59,690 nucleotides of DNA from GCA-1730015 sp964583825 (GTDB lineage: Bacteria > Pseudomonadota > Gammaproteobacteria > Granulosicoccales > Granulosicoccaceae): the NCBI GenBank assembly GCA_964583825.1, contig CAZOXM010000020.1:1-59690 (forward strand). Reading direction: 5' to 3'. Positions 51,105 through 59,690 of this stretch are shown here, piece by piece. Position 1 is the first letter of the stretch. The number at the start of each line of letters is the position of its first letter. The position numbers and the translations under genes are program-made. Under the pieces are notes generated by a model that saw only the letters and a list, made by a program, of their open reading frames with translations, made no database searches and had not been told where the DNA came from.

Positions 51105-51628
51105 CCGGTTGAGGCCTTCGCTGAAGTGGTTGCATATGCCGATCTTTGCAGTCGATAAACCGCACACTCGCTGTCGCGGAAGCGCCGTGTTTCGATAAAC
51201 TGATACCCGAGCCGCCGGTAAAAACGCTGCGCATCTGTGTTGGTCGATAACGGATCGATAATGATCGCCTTGACTTCGGGGTTTGCGAAGCAATGCAGGT
51301 GTGCCAGCTGCATCATCATCGTGCCGTAACCACAGTTGAGGTCCTGCGCCTCCCCGATCCAGATATCCAGGGCTCTCAGGTTGGGCTCCACATCACCCCA
51401 GTAGCGAGCGGGCTCTCTTGCCGGATCGATGATATGCAGCAACCCAAGCGGTCGGTCTTCGATTTGAGCAATCAGTATCTCGCGCCATGACGGTGCATCC
51501 GCGATCTCTGTGGCCCAATCGCTGTAGAAGCCACTTGATCCGATGGCTTCTCTAACGTGTGGTTGTGTGTCCCAGTGCGCGAGCACTGTGGCGTCTTCAG
51601 GTGTCGCGGCTCTCAGAAACAGATGCAT
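51101..51628 (-). CDS. GNAT-family acetyltransferase related to aminoglycoside 6'-N-acetyltransferases
   Basis: ATG 51628 gives 175 residues starting MHLFLRAATPEDATVLAHW; the open frame runs 13 codons further but is not family-like. The region YWGDVEPNLRALDIWIGEAQDLNCGYGTMMMQLAHLHCF, followed by VKAIIIDPLSTNTDAQRFYRRLGYQFIETRRF, closely follows the pattern of AAC(6')-Ib-type enzymes, including the acetyl-CoA loop region and the (I/L)DP motif. It therefore acetylates a primary amine. Environmental members often act on other amines, so antibiotic resistance is only one possibility. Confidence 0.78.
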   Translation of the reverse strand: MHLFLRAATPEDATVLAHWDTQPHVREAIGSSGFYSDWATEIADAPSWREILIAQIEDRPLGLLHIIDPAREPARYWGDVEPNLRALDIWIGEAQDLNCGYGTMMMQLAHLHCFANPEVKAIIIDPLSTNTDAQRFYRRLGYQFIETRRFRDSECAVYRLQRSAYATTSAKASTG

Positions 51629-51677
51629 ACCTGCTACTCGCTCACAGCCCCGGCCAGCGCAGGACATCGGTTGACGC

Positions 51678-52118
51678 TCAGGCCGTCGTCACGTAGCGAA
51701 GAATCTCGACAACCTGCTCCGGTGTAGTCGCCCAGGCCATGGCTGCAGCATCAACTTCTTTAAGCGGGTGAATGATGTCTTCGTCGTGCAGGGTGATGTA
51801 CGGAGTACCCTGCGCTGCCAGCTGACCGGCATCAAACGCGGCATTCCACTGTTTGTATTTGTCACCGAATCTGACCACTGCGATATCGCACTGGCTGATC
51901 AGGTTTTTAGTGCGGATGCTGTTGACTTTGGAAGACTTGTGATCGCGCCAGAACTGTTGGTCCTCGGTGCCGAGTACATCACCGGCGGCATCGCTCACAT
52001 CGTGATCAGTCACAGCTGAACAGAATGAAACCGGCAGCTGTAGTTTTTCAGCGCCGTTTGCAATTTGAATTCGCCAGTCGGTGTGAATTTCACCCGACAG
52101 ATAAACCAGCCAGTTCAT
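51678..52118 (-). CDS. YtoQ family protein
   Basis: ATG 52118 gives 146 residues beginning MNWLVYLSGEIHTDWR, the family's conserved start (YLSGEIH.DWR). SAVTDHDVSDAAGD, FWRDHKSSKVNSIRTKNLI and DIAVVRFGDKYKQWNAAFDAGQLAAQGTPYITLH follow. YtoQ resembles nucleoside 2-deoxyribosyltransferase-like Rossmann folds, but its reaction is unknown. Divergent from the dehydratase gene, with about 130 bp between starts. Confidence 0.85.
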   Translation of the reverse strand: MNWLVYLSGEIHTDWRIQIANGAEKLQLPVSFCSAVTDHDVSDAAGDVLGTEDQQFWRDHKSSKVNSIRTKNLISQCDIAVVRFGDKYKQWNAAFDAGQLAAQGTPYITLHDEDIIHPLKEVDAAAMAWATTPEQVVEILRYVTTA

Positions 52119-52246
52119 GGGGAACTCCATGTGGGTTAAAACAGTAATTGTATCTGAAATCTCCCGGGCGGGGTCGGAAGCAGTTTCACGATCATCCCCT
52201 GCTCGGGTTAGTATGCAGGTCACCTCGGGATATCAAAGGCAGGCAC

Positions 52247-53980
52247 ATGCCCAAAAAGACACCGGCAACCTTGCGAAGCTACCGCTGGCTGGGTGAAGAT
52301 GATTTGCGTTCATCGTCCCATCGCTCACGTTTTATGCAGATGGGGTACAGTGAGGAGGACTGGGGAAGTCGGCCGCTGATAGCCATTGTCAACACCTGGT
52401 CCGATATCAACCAGTGTCACTCTCATTTCAAGCACCGTGTTGATGATGTTAAGCGCGGGGTGCTGCAGGCCGGTGGCATGCCGATCGAGTTGCCCGCCAT
52501 TTCACTGTCTGAGCCGATTGTTAAACCGTCGACCATGTTGTATCGCAACTTTCTTGCGATGGAGTGTGAAGAGCTGTTGCGCAGCCATCCGGTTGACGGT
52601 GCGGTGCTGATGGGTGGTTGTGACAAAACCACACCGGCACTGTTGATGGGGGCGATCAGTATGAATATTCCTGCGATCTATGTCCCCGCCGGACCAATGT
52701 TGCGTGGGCACTGGCGCGGTAAGACACTGGGCTCGGGGTCCGACTCATGGAAGTACTGGGATGACTTGCGGGCCGGTGTGATCGAGCGCGAAGACTGGAA
52801 CGAAGTGATGGGCGGAATTGCACGTTCCTATGGTACCTGCATGACGATGGGTACAGCGGCCACCATGATGTCGATTACCGACAGCATCGGCATGTGCTTA
52901 AACGGCGCGAGTTCGATACCGGCTGCGGATTCAAACCATATCCGTATGTGCAGTGCATCGGGTCGGCGAATTGTCGAGATGGTGTGGGAAGATATCAAGC
53001 CGTCAGACATTCTCGATCGCAGGGCCTATGAAAACGGGGTGAGTGCGGCGATGGCAATGGGCTGTTCCACCAATGCGATCATTCACCTGATTGCAATGGC
53101 CCGACGCAGCGGTGTCGATTTGAGTCTCGATGACTTCGAAGCTAAAAGTCGACGCATACCGGTCATTGCCAACGTCAGGCCGAGCGGCGATACCTACCTG
53201 ATGGAAGACTTCTTCTACGCCGGTGGACTGCCGGCCATGTTGTTACGTATTGAGGGTGAGCTGCACAAAGACTGCGTTACCGTTAGTGGTAAAACCATCG
53301 GTGAGGTGATAGCCAAAGCCGAGGTTTACGATGACGATGTCATCCGCACCACCGATCAGGCGATCTATCAGGAGGGAGCGCTCGCGGTGCTGAAGGGGTC
53401 ACTGGCACCTGACGGCTGCGTCATTAAGCCCTCTGCGTGCGAAGCGCGTTTTCTGAAACACGAAGGACCGGCCCTGGTATTTGACTCCTACCAGGAAATG
53501 AAAGACAACATCGACAATCCGGATCTCGATGTCACTGCAGACACGGTGCTGGTATTGCGCAATGCCGGGCCCAAAGGCGGGCCGGGTATGCCGGAGTGGG
53601 GCATGTTGCCGATACCTCAAAAGCTGTTGAAGCAGGGGGTGCGCGATATGGTGCGGATCTCCGATGCAAGGATGAGCGGCACCAGCTACGGCGCGTGCAT
53701 ACTGCATGTTGCACCGGAGTCCTACGTCGGCGGACCGCTCGGGCTGGTGCAAACGGGGGACATCATCGCATTGGATGTGGATGCCCGAACCATTGATCTC
53801 AAAGTAGACGCTGTTGAACTCGAGGCGCGCAAGGCTCAATGGCAGCCACCGCAAACACGCTATGAGCGCGGTTACGGGTGGATGTACTCAAGGCATATTT
53901 TACAGGCCGACAGCGGTTGCGATTTTGATTTCCTTGAAACCACCCATGGCAGGCCGGTTGATGAACCGGCTATCTTCTAA
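52247..53980 (+). CDS. IlvD/Edd-family dehydratase (L-arabinonate/pentonate dehydratase type)
   Basis: ATG 52247 yields 577 residues, the normal length for 2Fe-2S sugar-acid dehydratases; the open frame upstream is not family-like. The three cluster cysteines can be placed at Cys57 (SDINQCH), Cys125 (GGCDKTTP, with the Mg-binding Asp-Lys) and Cys198 (YGTCMTMGTAATM). The active-site serine lies in SDARMSGTSYGACILHVAPES. The N-terminus LRSYRWLGEDDLRSSSHRSRFMQMGY is characteristic of the arabinonate/xylonate branch rather than IlvD proper. It turns a sugar acid into a 2-keto-3-deoxy acid, which FAH-type hydrolases can cleave; the FAH gene is 16 kb away. Confidence 0.85.
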   Translation: MPKKTPATLRSYRWLGEDDLRSSSHRSRFMQMGYSEEDWGSRPLIAIVNTWSDINQCHSHFKHRVDDVKRGVLQAGGMPIELPAISLSEPIVKPSTMLYRNFLAMECEELLRSHPVDGAVLMGGCDKTTPALLMGAISMNIPAIYVPAGPMLRGHWRGKTLGSGSDSWKYWDDLRAGVIEREDWNEVMGGIARSYGTCMTMGTAATMMSITDSIGMCLNGASSIPAADSNHIRMCSASGRRIVEMVWEDIKPSDILDRRAYENGVSAAMAMGCSTNAIIHLIAMARRSGVDLSLDDFEAKSRRIPVIANVRPSGDTYLMEDFFYAGGLPAMLLRIEGELHKDCVTVSGKTIGEVIAKAEVYDDDVIRTTDQAIYQEGALAVLKGSLAPDGCVIKPSACEARFLKHEGPALVFDSYQEMKDNIDNPDLDVTADTVLVLRNAGPKGGPGMPEWGMLPIPQKLLKQGVRDMVRISDARMSGTSYGACILHVAPESYVGGPLGLVQTGDIIALDVDARTIDLKVDAVELEARKAQWQPPQTRYERGYGWMYSRHILQADSGCDFDFLETTHGRPVDEPAIF

Positions 53981-54028
53981 ACCTCATCAGGAAACTGCAC
54001 GGGCTTCTGCAGCGCAGACTCCGGCGGG

Positions 54029-55726
54029 TTATTCAGGGTCGCCGTACTGCTCTGTGAGCTGTGGCTCGGTGTAATAACCATTGTCGAGATCGGCCTTGCG
54101 CTTTTCGGCAGAGCGTTTTGAAGGGTGACCATAGCCGCCGCCACCCGGTGTGCCTACTTCAACCCGGTCTCCTGCGGTTATCGCGATGCCCTGATCTTTA
54201 GATAAATGCTCCGGCACGTAGGGCTCGCCGTTGCGCCACACTGTCACCGAGTTGGGCATGCCGTCCATGCCGCCGAGCACGCCCTGGGGGCCGACTCTGC
54301 CGTGATCCATCACGAATGATGCGGTGGCTTGCCCGCGCAGCAGCTCAATGCTGTATTGAATACCGAAACCGCCCCGATACTCTCCCGCGCCACCGGAGCC
54401 TTCCCGCAGTGCGTACTCGCGGTACAGGACCGGAAAATATTGTTCCATCACTTCGATCGGGGGTGACTTTGAAATACCGATGGTAGAACAGCCATTGGTC
54501 AGACCGTCGTGATCATGGTTGCCACCATAGCCGCCCCCCGAGAGTTGATACATAACGAATGAACGATCGGTTTCCGGGTCGTAGCCGCCGAGTGCGAAGT
54601 TACCGCTGGTGCCTGCGGGAGCAGCACTCACACGTTGCGGCAACGCTTTCACCAGTGCGGCAAATACCGCCTCGGCAATACGTTGTGAAACTTCGGCGGC
54701 GCAGCCCGATACGGGGCGCGGGTACTGTGCGCAGAGAAATGTGTCGGTCGGTTCGACAATATCTATCGGTTCAAATGCACCGGCGTTGATCGGTACGTCC
54801 GGAAATATATGTCGCAGTGCCAGATAGACTGATGACTGTGTGGTTGCCAGTACCGAGTTCATCGGGCCGGCACAGGGCGGGCTGCTGCCATCGAAATCAA
54901 CACGCAGCTGACCCTCTGCCTTTTTTATGTTGACCTGTATGGTCAGCGGTTCGTTGACTACGCCGTCGGAGTCGACGATGGCGGTGCCGGTATAATCGCC
55001 ATCCTCAATTTCGTGCAGTCGTTGTGTCATCTGCGATGCCGCCCGTCGCTTGAGTTCCGCGATTGCATCGGATAACACTGGCGCGCTGTAGCGCTGAACT
55101 AACTGATCGAGTCGTTCCTGTCCGACCAGCAGGGCCGCGGACTGAGCTTTTACATCACCGATGCGCTGATCGGCAACACGTACGTTGGAACAGATGATCG
55201 AATAGATTTCCCTGTCCAGCTCACCCTGTTTAAACAGTTTAACCGGTGGCAGGCGCAGGCCTTCCTGCTCTACTGCGGTTGCGTTGGCTGAGAAACCACC
55301 CGGTACGGCACCGCCGATATCCGGCCAGTGACCGGTATTCGACAGCCAGCAGAAAATTTCACCCTGGTGGTAGTAGGGCATCGCAAAGCGCACATCCATC
55401 AGGTGAGTGCCACCAAGATACGGATCGTTCACGATATAGATGTCACCCGGCTCCGGTGGTGCGACCTCACCGGCGGCTATCATTTCAATTAATACGCGTG
55501 TGGAAAACTGCATGGTGCCGACAAACACCGGCAGGCCGAGTGCTCCCTGCGCGATCAGTTCCCCGTTGTCTGCCGCATAGATACCGTCGGAGCGGTCGTT
55601 GGCTTCTGCAATGATCGGTGAAAAAGCTGCCCGTGAAAAGCTCATGTCCATTTCATCGCACACCTGCTGCAGGCTCGATTGAATAACGGCCAGCGTAACC
55701 GGATCGCGGGTGACATCTTCAGACAT
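54029..55726 (-). CDS. hyuB: Hydantoinase B / oxoprolinase family subunit
   Basis: The 565-residue protein starts DPVTLAVIQSSLQQVCDEMDMSFSRAAFSPIIAEANDRSDGIY, the standard HyuB/AcxB opening, with later FSTRVLIEM, NDPYLGGTHLMDVRF and GTPGGGGYGHPSKR at the end. Together with HyuA it forms an ATP-dependent cyclic amidase (hydantoinase, 5-oxoprolinase) or an acetone-carboxylase-like complex. It is the last gene of the CaiB-HyuA-HyuB operon, overlapping hyuA by 8 bp. Within the superfamily the reaction (hydantoin, oxoproline, carboxylation) cannot be told. Confidence 0.87.
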   Translation of the reverse strand: MSEDVTRDPVTLAVIQSSLQQVCDEMDMSFSRAAFSPIIAEANDRSDGIYAADNGELIAQGALGLPVFVGTMQFSTRVLIEMIAAGEVAPPEPGDIYIVNDPYLGGTHLMDVRFAMPYYHQGEIFCWLSNTGHWPDIGGAVPGGFSANATAVEQEGLRLPPVKLFKQGELDREIYSIICSNVRVADQRIGDVKAQSAALLVGQERLDQLVQRYSAPVLSDAIAELKRRAASQMTQRLHEIEDGDYTGTAIVDSDGVVNEPLTIQVNIKKAEGQLRVDFDGSSPPCAGPMNSVLATTQSSVYLALRHIFPDVPINAGAFEPIDIVEPTDTFLCAQYPRPVSGCAAEVSQRIAEAVFAALVKALPQRVSAAPAGTSGNFALGGYDPETDRSFVMYQLSGGGYGGNHDHDGLTNGCSTIGISKSPPIEVMEQYFPVLYREYALREGSGGAGEYRGGFGIQYSIELLRGQATASFVMDHGRVGPQGVLGGMDGMPNSVTVWRNGEPYVPEHLSKDQGIAITAGDRVEVGTPGGGGYGHPSKRSAEKRKADLDNGYYTEPQLTEQYGDPE

Positions 55727-57773
55727 CGAGTTCTACCTTTATCAGCAGGTTGCCATCGTTGTCGCTGTCGGCTGTGCAGCCCGGTTCAATGACAATCGTG
55801 GTATCCAGTTGTTCAATGATAGCCGGTCCTTCGATGGTAGCGTCGGCAGGGAGCAATTCGCGCTGGTAAATTGGTGTGTCGTACCAGTGCTGATCAAACC
55901 AGACCGGTCGCGTCTGTGTTTGCGCCTCCTGCAATGTGGCACACTGCGTTTCGCTGTCGATTAATACACTGAGGTCGATCGGTGTTTTATAACCGATGAC
56001 GGTGGTATTCAGGTTAACCAGGTTGGCGCGTATCTCTGACAACTCCACATGAAAACGCGCCCGATACGCGTTTTCGAATAAAGTCTGCAATTCATCGGTG
56101 GTCACACTCGTCGATGGAACAGGCACATTCAACAGATGGGTCTGACCGACAAACTGCATATCGGCAGAGTGGCGACACTCGACCGATTCAATGCTCACTG
56201 GTTCATCCTCGATCAGTTGTAAACCCTGTCGGGTTTGTTGCTCAAGCGTCTGCTGCAGCGTGTGCCGGTCAACGGTATGCAGAGGACGGTTAATTGTATT
56301 GACGAAGTCGTGACGCAAATCGGCCACGACACACCCAAGAGCATTGGTGATGCCCGGGCGTGCCGGTATCAGCACGGTCGGTACTCGCAGCTCTCTTGCA
56401 ATTGCCACTGCGTGCAGAGGTCCGGCCCCGCCGAAGGCGAACAGGGCAAACTCTCTCGGGTCGTGTCCGCGGCTGAGTGACACCATGCGCACTGCGCCCG
56501 CCATCTTGTTATTCGCAATCGTCAGTATGGCGCCGGCGGCAGCTTCAGTGGACAGCTTCAGTGGCTGTCCGATCTGTTGATCAATGGCCTGATTGATCTG
56601 TCTAAGGGACACCGCATTGTCCACTGCCAGCAGCTTGTCTGCGTTAAGCCTGCCGAGCGCCAGATTGGCATCCGAGATAGTCACGTGAGTACCTCCGCGG
56701 CCGTAGCAGATTGGCCCCGGTGACGCACCGGCGCTTTCCGGCCCGACCTGCAGCAAGCCGGCGTCGTTAATAGAGGCGATCGAACCCCCACCGGAGCCGA
56801 TGGTGCGTACATCGACCATTGGCACGTGAATCGGCATGGCGTATTCGAGTTCCAGCTCATGACTGACTGAGGGCACAGCATCGAGTATTAAAGCGACATC
56901 CGACGAGGTACCTCCCATGTCATAAGTGATCAGTTTATCGATGCCGGCTCGCTTGCCGGTGTAGGCGGCCGCCATCACACCGGACGCCGGACCGGACATC
57001 ACCGTTTTGGCTGCTTCACGAGCCACGCTGCCGGCTGACACCATGCCGCCGTTGCCATTCATCACCAGCAGTTCGCGCCGGTAACCGGCCGTGGTGAGTT
57101 CTTCCGTAAGACGATGAATGTAACGGTCGAGGATTGGCTGCACCGACGCGTTGACACAGGCAGTAACGCCGCGTTCATACTCGCGATACTCCGACAACAG
57201 CGAATGACCGGTGGTGATATAGGCGTTTGGCCACAGGGATGCTGCCAGTGCTGCTGCCTGCAGTTCGTGCTGCGGGTTGGCGTAGGCGTGCAGAAAGTGG
57301 ATGACCAGCGATTCGCAACTCTGTGCCAGCAGGGTTTTTACCGCTGTTTCAAACTCGCCGACATCCAGTGGAGTAAGTACGCGGCCACGTGCATCCAGTC
57401 GCTCGTCCACCTCCAGTCGCAGTGAGCGTGGGATGAGTGGTGTGAAAGTCCCGAACATGCCATAGGCCTGCGGCCGCGTACGTCTGCCGAGTTCGATGAT
57501 GTCGCGGAATCCGCGGGTGGTGATCATGCCGGTGCGGGCCAGTTTGCGCTCGAGTACGGCGTTTGTAGTGGTGGTCGTGCCATGCACAATGGCATCGACT
57601 CCCGACAGCGGCAGGGCGCAGTGAGACAGTGCATTCATGACACCGTGCGCCTGATTATCCAGCGTGGTGGGTGTCTTGGCGAAGCGAACCCGGCCCTGAC
57701 CGTCCACCACCAGCAGATCGGTGAAGGTGCCTCCGACGTCAATACCGGCTATCGCGCCCGGGGATGCGTTCAT
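55719..57773 (-). CDS. hyuA: Hydantoinase A / oxoprolinase family subunit
   Basis: The 684-residue protein has the ASKHA-type ATPase start IAGIDVGGTFTDLLVVDGQGRVRFAKTPTT, VHGTTTTTNAVLERK, DMGGTSSDVALI, GSGGGSIASIN, GPICYGRGGTHVTISDANLALGRL and FAFGGAGPLHAVAIARELRVPTVLIP. It is the ATP-using partner of HyuB. It starts 3 bp after the CaiB/BaiF gene stop. That gene order suggests an acyl-CoA route linked to a cyclic imide or lactam substrate, or a carboxylase-type reaction (inference). Confidence 0.88.
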   Translation of the reverse strand: MNASPGAIAGIDVGGTFTDLLVVDGQGRVRFAKTPTTLDNQAHGVMNALSHCALPLSGVDAIVHGTTTTTNAVLERKLARTGMITTRGFRDIIELGRRTRPQAYGMFGTFTPLIPRSLRLEVDERLDARGRVLTPLDVGEFETAVKTLLAQSCESLVIHFLHAYANPQHELQAAALAASLWPNAYITTGHSLLSEYREYERGVTACVNASVQPILDRYIHRLTEELTTAGYRRELLVMNGNGGMVSAGSVAREAAKTVMSGPASGVMAAAYTGKRAGIDKLITYDMGGTSSDVALILDAVPSVSHELELEYAMPIHVPMVDVRTIGSGGGSIASINDAGLLQVGPESAGASPGPICYGRGGTHVTISDANLALGRLNADKLLAVDNAVSLRQINQAIDQQIGQPLKLSTEAAAGAILTIANNKMAGAVRMVSLSRGHDPREFALFAFGGAGPLHAVAIARELRVPTVLIPARPGITNALGCVVADLRHDFVNTINRPLHTVDRHTLQQTLEQQTRQGLQLIEDEPVSIESVECRHSADMQFVGQTHLLNVPVPSTSVTTDELQTLFENAYRARFHVELSEIRANLVNLNTTVIGYKTPIDLSVLIDSETQCATLQEAQTQTRPVWFDQHWYDTPIYQRELLPADATIEGPAIIEQLDTTIVIEPGCTADSDNDGNLLIKVELDV

Positions 57774-57776
57774 GGC

Positions 57777-59036
57777 TTATCCTGCCTCCGGTGTGGAATC
57801 TGCCTGATAGCAAACACCGTTTTGGTACAAACGCTGACACTCGGCGTCGGACAGCTTCAGGACCTCTTTCAGTACAGATCCGGTATGTTGTCCGAGCATC
57901 GGCGGGGCGCTGTGATAGTGCACCGGGGTTTGCGACAGCTTCAACGGAGATGCCACCCCCGGAATGGTGGCGTGTGCGCCTTCGAGGTCTATTCTGCTGC
58001 CGCGGGCGATAGTCTGTGGGTCGTTGAACACTGCGTGCATATCGTTTATCGGCCCGCACGGTACGCCGGCGGATTTGAGTCTGTTAATCCAGTCGGCGGT
58101 CGATGCCCGCGTGGTCAGCGCCGTCAGCGTCGGGATGAGCGACTCACGATTTTCAACCCGCTTTTGGTTGGTCTCATAACGTGGGTTAGTGCCGAGTTCG
58201 GCATCCCCAAGTGCTTCGCAAAGATCAACAAACTGACGATCATTGCCAACGGCGATGATCAGATGGCCGTCAGCTGTTGGGAACACCTGATAAGGCACAA
58301 TGTTCGGGTGCGCGTTGCCGAGCCGGACAGGCGGCTCGCCTGTGACCAGATAGTTCATTGCCTGGTTTGCCATGGAGGCGACGGAAACATCGAACAGGCT
58401 CATGTCTATATGTTGTCCGACACCTGTTTTATCGCGATGTGTCAGTGCGGTCAGAATGCCGATGCACGAATACAGGCCGGTCAGTATGTCGGTGAGTGCC
58501 ACGCCGATTTTCATCGGTTCATCACCGGGCGCGCCGTCGGGCTGACCGGTCACGCTCATCAGGCCGCTCATTGCCTGAATAATAAAATCGTAGCCGGCTC
58601 GGGTCGCATACGGGCCGGTCTGGCCGAAGCCGGTGATCGAACAGTAGATGAGTCCCGGATTGATCTGTTTCAGTGAGTCATAGTCCAGTCCGTACTTTTC
58701 GAGGCCGCCGACCTTGAAGTTTTCGATGAAGACATCGCTTTCGGCCACCATGCGTCGCAGCAGATCAGCCCCCTGATCGTCGGCAATATCAATAGCAATT
58801 GATTGCTTGTTGCGATTGGCCGTACAGAAGTACCCCGACAGCTGAGTGCTATCGGCGGGGTTGTCACCAGTAAAAGGCGGGCCCCAGCTTCGTGTATCGT
58901 CGCCGGTGGTCGGGTGCTCGACTTTGATCACCTCTGCGCCGAGATCAGCCAATGTCTGTGTCGCCCACGGTCCGGCAAGGATGCGTGTGAGATCGATTAC
59001 CCTGGTGCCGTTCAGCGCGCCTGCGTTCTGTATCAA
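57777..59036 (-). CDS. CaiB/BaiF (family III) CoA-transferase
   Basis: The 419-residue protein begins LNGTRVIDLTRILAGPWATQTLADLGAEVIKVEHP, with the nucleotide loop NRNKQSIAIDI, ENFKVGGLEKYGLDYDSL, GQTGPYATRAGYDFIIQAMSGLMSVTG and DMSLFDVSVASMANQ, whose Asp is the likely covalent-intermediate carboxylate. It moves CoA between carboxylic acids such as succinyl-CoA and an intermediate of the pathway. First gene of the minus-strand operon with HyuA and HyuB. The 290 bp upstream (59037-59326) separate it from fdxA and contain no gene. Confidence 0.9.
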   Translation of the reverse strand: MIQNAGALNGTRVIDLTRILAGPWATQTLADLGAEVIKVEHPTTGDDTRSWGPPFTGDNPADSTQLSGYFCTANRNKQSIAIDIADDQGADLLRRMVAESDVFIENFKVGGLEKYGLDYDSLKQINPGLIYCSITGFGQTGPYATRAGYDFIIQAMSGLMSVTGQPDGAPGDEPMKIGVALTDILTGLYSCIGILTALTHRDKTGVGQHIDMSLFDVSVASMANQAMNYLVTGEPPVRLGNAHPNIVPYQVFPTADGHLIIAVGNDRQFVDLCEALGDAELGTNPRYETNQKRVENRESLIPTLTALTTRASTADWINRLKSAGVPCGPINDMHAVFNDPQTIARGSRIDLEGAHATIPGVASPLKLSQTPVHYHSAPPMLGQHTGSVLKEVLKLSDAECQRLYQNGVCYQADSTPEAG

Positions 59037-59235
59037 GCGTGTTGTGCCTCGCTGGAAAAGGTTGGTGTTGGTGTCGTCGGCCGGGATATTTCATCCGGCT
59101 CCGCTCGGGAGTATATCAACTGTTGCGGCTTCGCCGGTCCGCGACGCGGGGGTTCCGCTGTGCCGGTCGCTGGCGCTACGCTGCACCAGAGCTTTTGTAA
59201 TCATCGCTAATGGCTTGACACGAACTCCATCCGAG

Positions 59236-59265
59236 TTGCGGGACGGGAACCGGATTCGTTACTAT
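59236..59265 (+). promoter_or_regulatory. Candidate promoter of fdxA
   Basis: TTGCGG (59236-59241), 18-bp spacer, TACTAT (59260-59265), giving a leader of about 55 nt before the GTG at 59327. A second TTGACA at 59215-59220 has no good -10 partner. Confidence 0.35.
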
Positions 59266-59326
59266 GGCCCGAGCAGCCGGTTTCGGCAGGCTGCATCACC
59301 CGTTGACACCGATCGAGAACTCACAC

Positions 59327-59659
59327 GTGACTTACGTTGTTTTAGAAAGCTGTATCAAGTGCAAACACATGGATTGCGTTGAGGTATGCCCGGTTGACTG
59401 CTTCTACGAGGGCGAGAACATGCTGGTTATACACCCGGATGAGTGTATCGACTGCGGTGTGTGCGAGCCCGAGTGCCCGGTTGACGCAATCGTTGATGAC
59501 ACGGCCGACGGAATTGAGGAATGGCTCGAGATCAATGCCAAGTTTGCGGAGATCTGGCCCAATATCACCGAGATCGGTGAGGTACCCGAGGATGCCGAAA
59601 AATGGAAAGACGTACCGGACAAGAAACAGTACTTTTCAGAAAAGCCCGGTGGCAGTTAG
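59327..59659 (+). CDS. fdxA: 7Fe ferredoxin FdxA
   Basis: GTG 59327 gives the family N-terminus MTYVVLESCIKCKHMDCVEV; the frame open to 59264 is spurious. Cysteines are at 9, 12, 17, 21, 25 and then 40, 43, 46, 50. The second set forms the classic CxxCxxCxxxCP 4Fe-4S motif and the first the 3Fe-4S arrangement typical of FdxA, with Lys/His between. Length (110 residues) and the tail WPNITEIGEVPEDAEKWKDVPDKKQYF are standard. It is a low-potential electron carrier, and may feed ferredoxin-dependent enzymes such as the reductase at 46400, although no linkage is shown. Confidence 0.93.
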   Translation: MTYVVLESCIKCKHMDCVEVCPVDCFYEGENMLVIHPDECIDCGVCEPECPVDAIVDDTADGIEEWLEINAKFAEIWPNITEIGEVPEDAEKWKDVPDKKQYFSEKPGGS

Positions 59660-59690
59660 CCGGCAGGTGTTCCAGTACACTAGCAGGATG

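Noticed and set aside
57582..58676. Long plus-strand frame (364 codons) opposite the CaiB/BaiF and HyuA genes
   Set aside because: Antisense to two clear enzymes. The translation is Cys/His-rich with no motifs.

Overview
The window reads as chromosomal DNA of a free-living, probably marine gammaproteobacterium. This is an inference from gene content: HspQ, a leuA gene behind a leucine-rich leader peptide, fdxA, a giant LEPR/DUF4347 surface protein, PPK2, lipoprotein signals and many GTG/TTG starts. No rRNA, tRNA, CRISPR array, phage or intact transposase gene was seen. One 100-N assembly gap (21228-21327) interrupts a GMC oxidoreductase gene.

Region by region. 1-2018: the 3' part of a SelW-like selenoprotein gene with an in-frame UGA and a bacterial SECIS-like hairpin, a queuosine-tRNA mannosyltransferase homologue and pyroglutamyl peptidase. 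2084-9956: a catabolic block with a fused TPP-dependent E1 dehydrogenase, a free-standing lipoyl domain and an alpha/beta hydrolase (an acetoin-dehydrogenase-like set without an E2 core), a PfkB sugar kinase, a class III aminotransferase, a polyol-type SDR and a Gfo/Idh/MocA oxidoreductase. 9978-17700: housekeeping genes (rpe, gph, PPK2, leuA with a leader peptide, lipoproteins) and one copy of a 176-bp foldback repeat. 17708-23209: a kelch lipoprotein, the broken GMC gene, a VUT-family (queuosine-precursor type) transporter, an acidic membrane-anchored protein and a decayed second copy of the repeat. 23210-33358: one 3382-residue surface protein. 33615-42614: a methyltransferase, a HAD hydrolase, an FAH-family enzyme, a lone winged-helix domain, a DsbA-like/CMD fusion, HspQ, a nucleoside hydrolase and an RND/MMPL transporter.

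42817-51104 is the most interesting part. It is a tightly coupled run (overlapping ATGA, TTGA and ATG junctions) encoding a molybdenum hydroxylase (FAD subunit plus a fused 2Fe-2S/Mo subunit), a 6-hydroxynicotinate-reductase-like Fe-S protein, a UPF0280 (ApbE-superfamily) protein and two divergent tandem PF06684 (DUF1185) paralogues, followed by a double NTF2/SnoaL protein. I read it as a hydroxylate-then-reduce pathway for an N-heterocycle or related ring compound, with ring opening by poorly characterised families. The substrate cannot be read from the sequence.

51101-59690: a GNAT related to AAC(6'), a YtoQ protein, an IlvD/Edd sugar-acid dehydratase, a CaiB/BaiF-HyuA-HyuB operon on the minus strand, and the 7Fe ferredoxin fdxA at the right edge. 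The ferredoxin could supply electrons to reductases such as the one above, but nothing in the sequence shows this.
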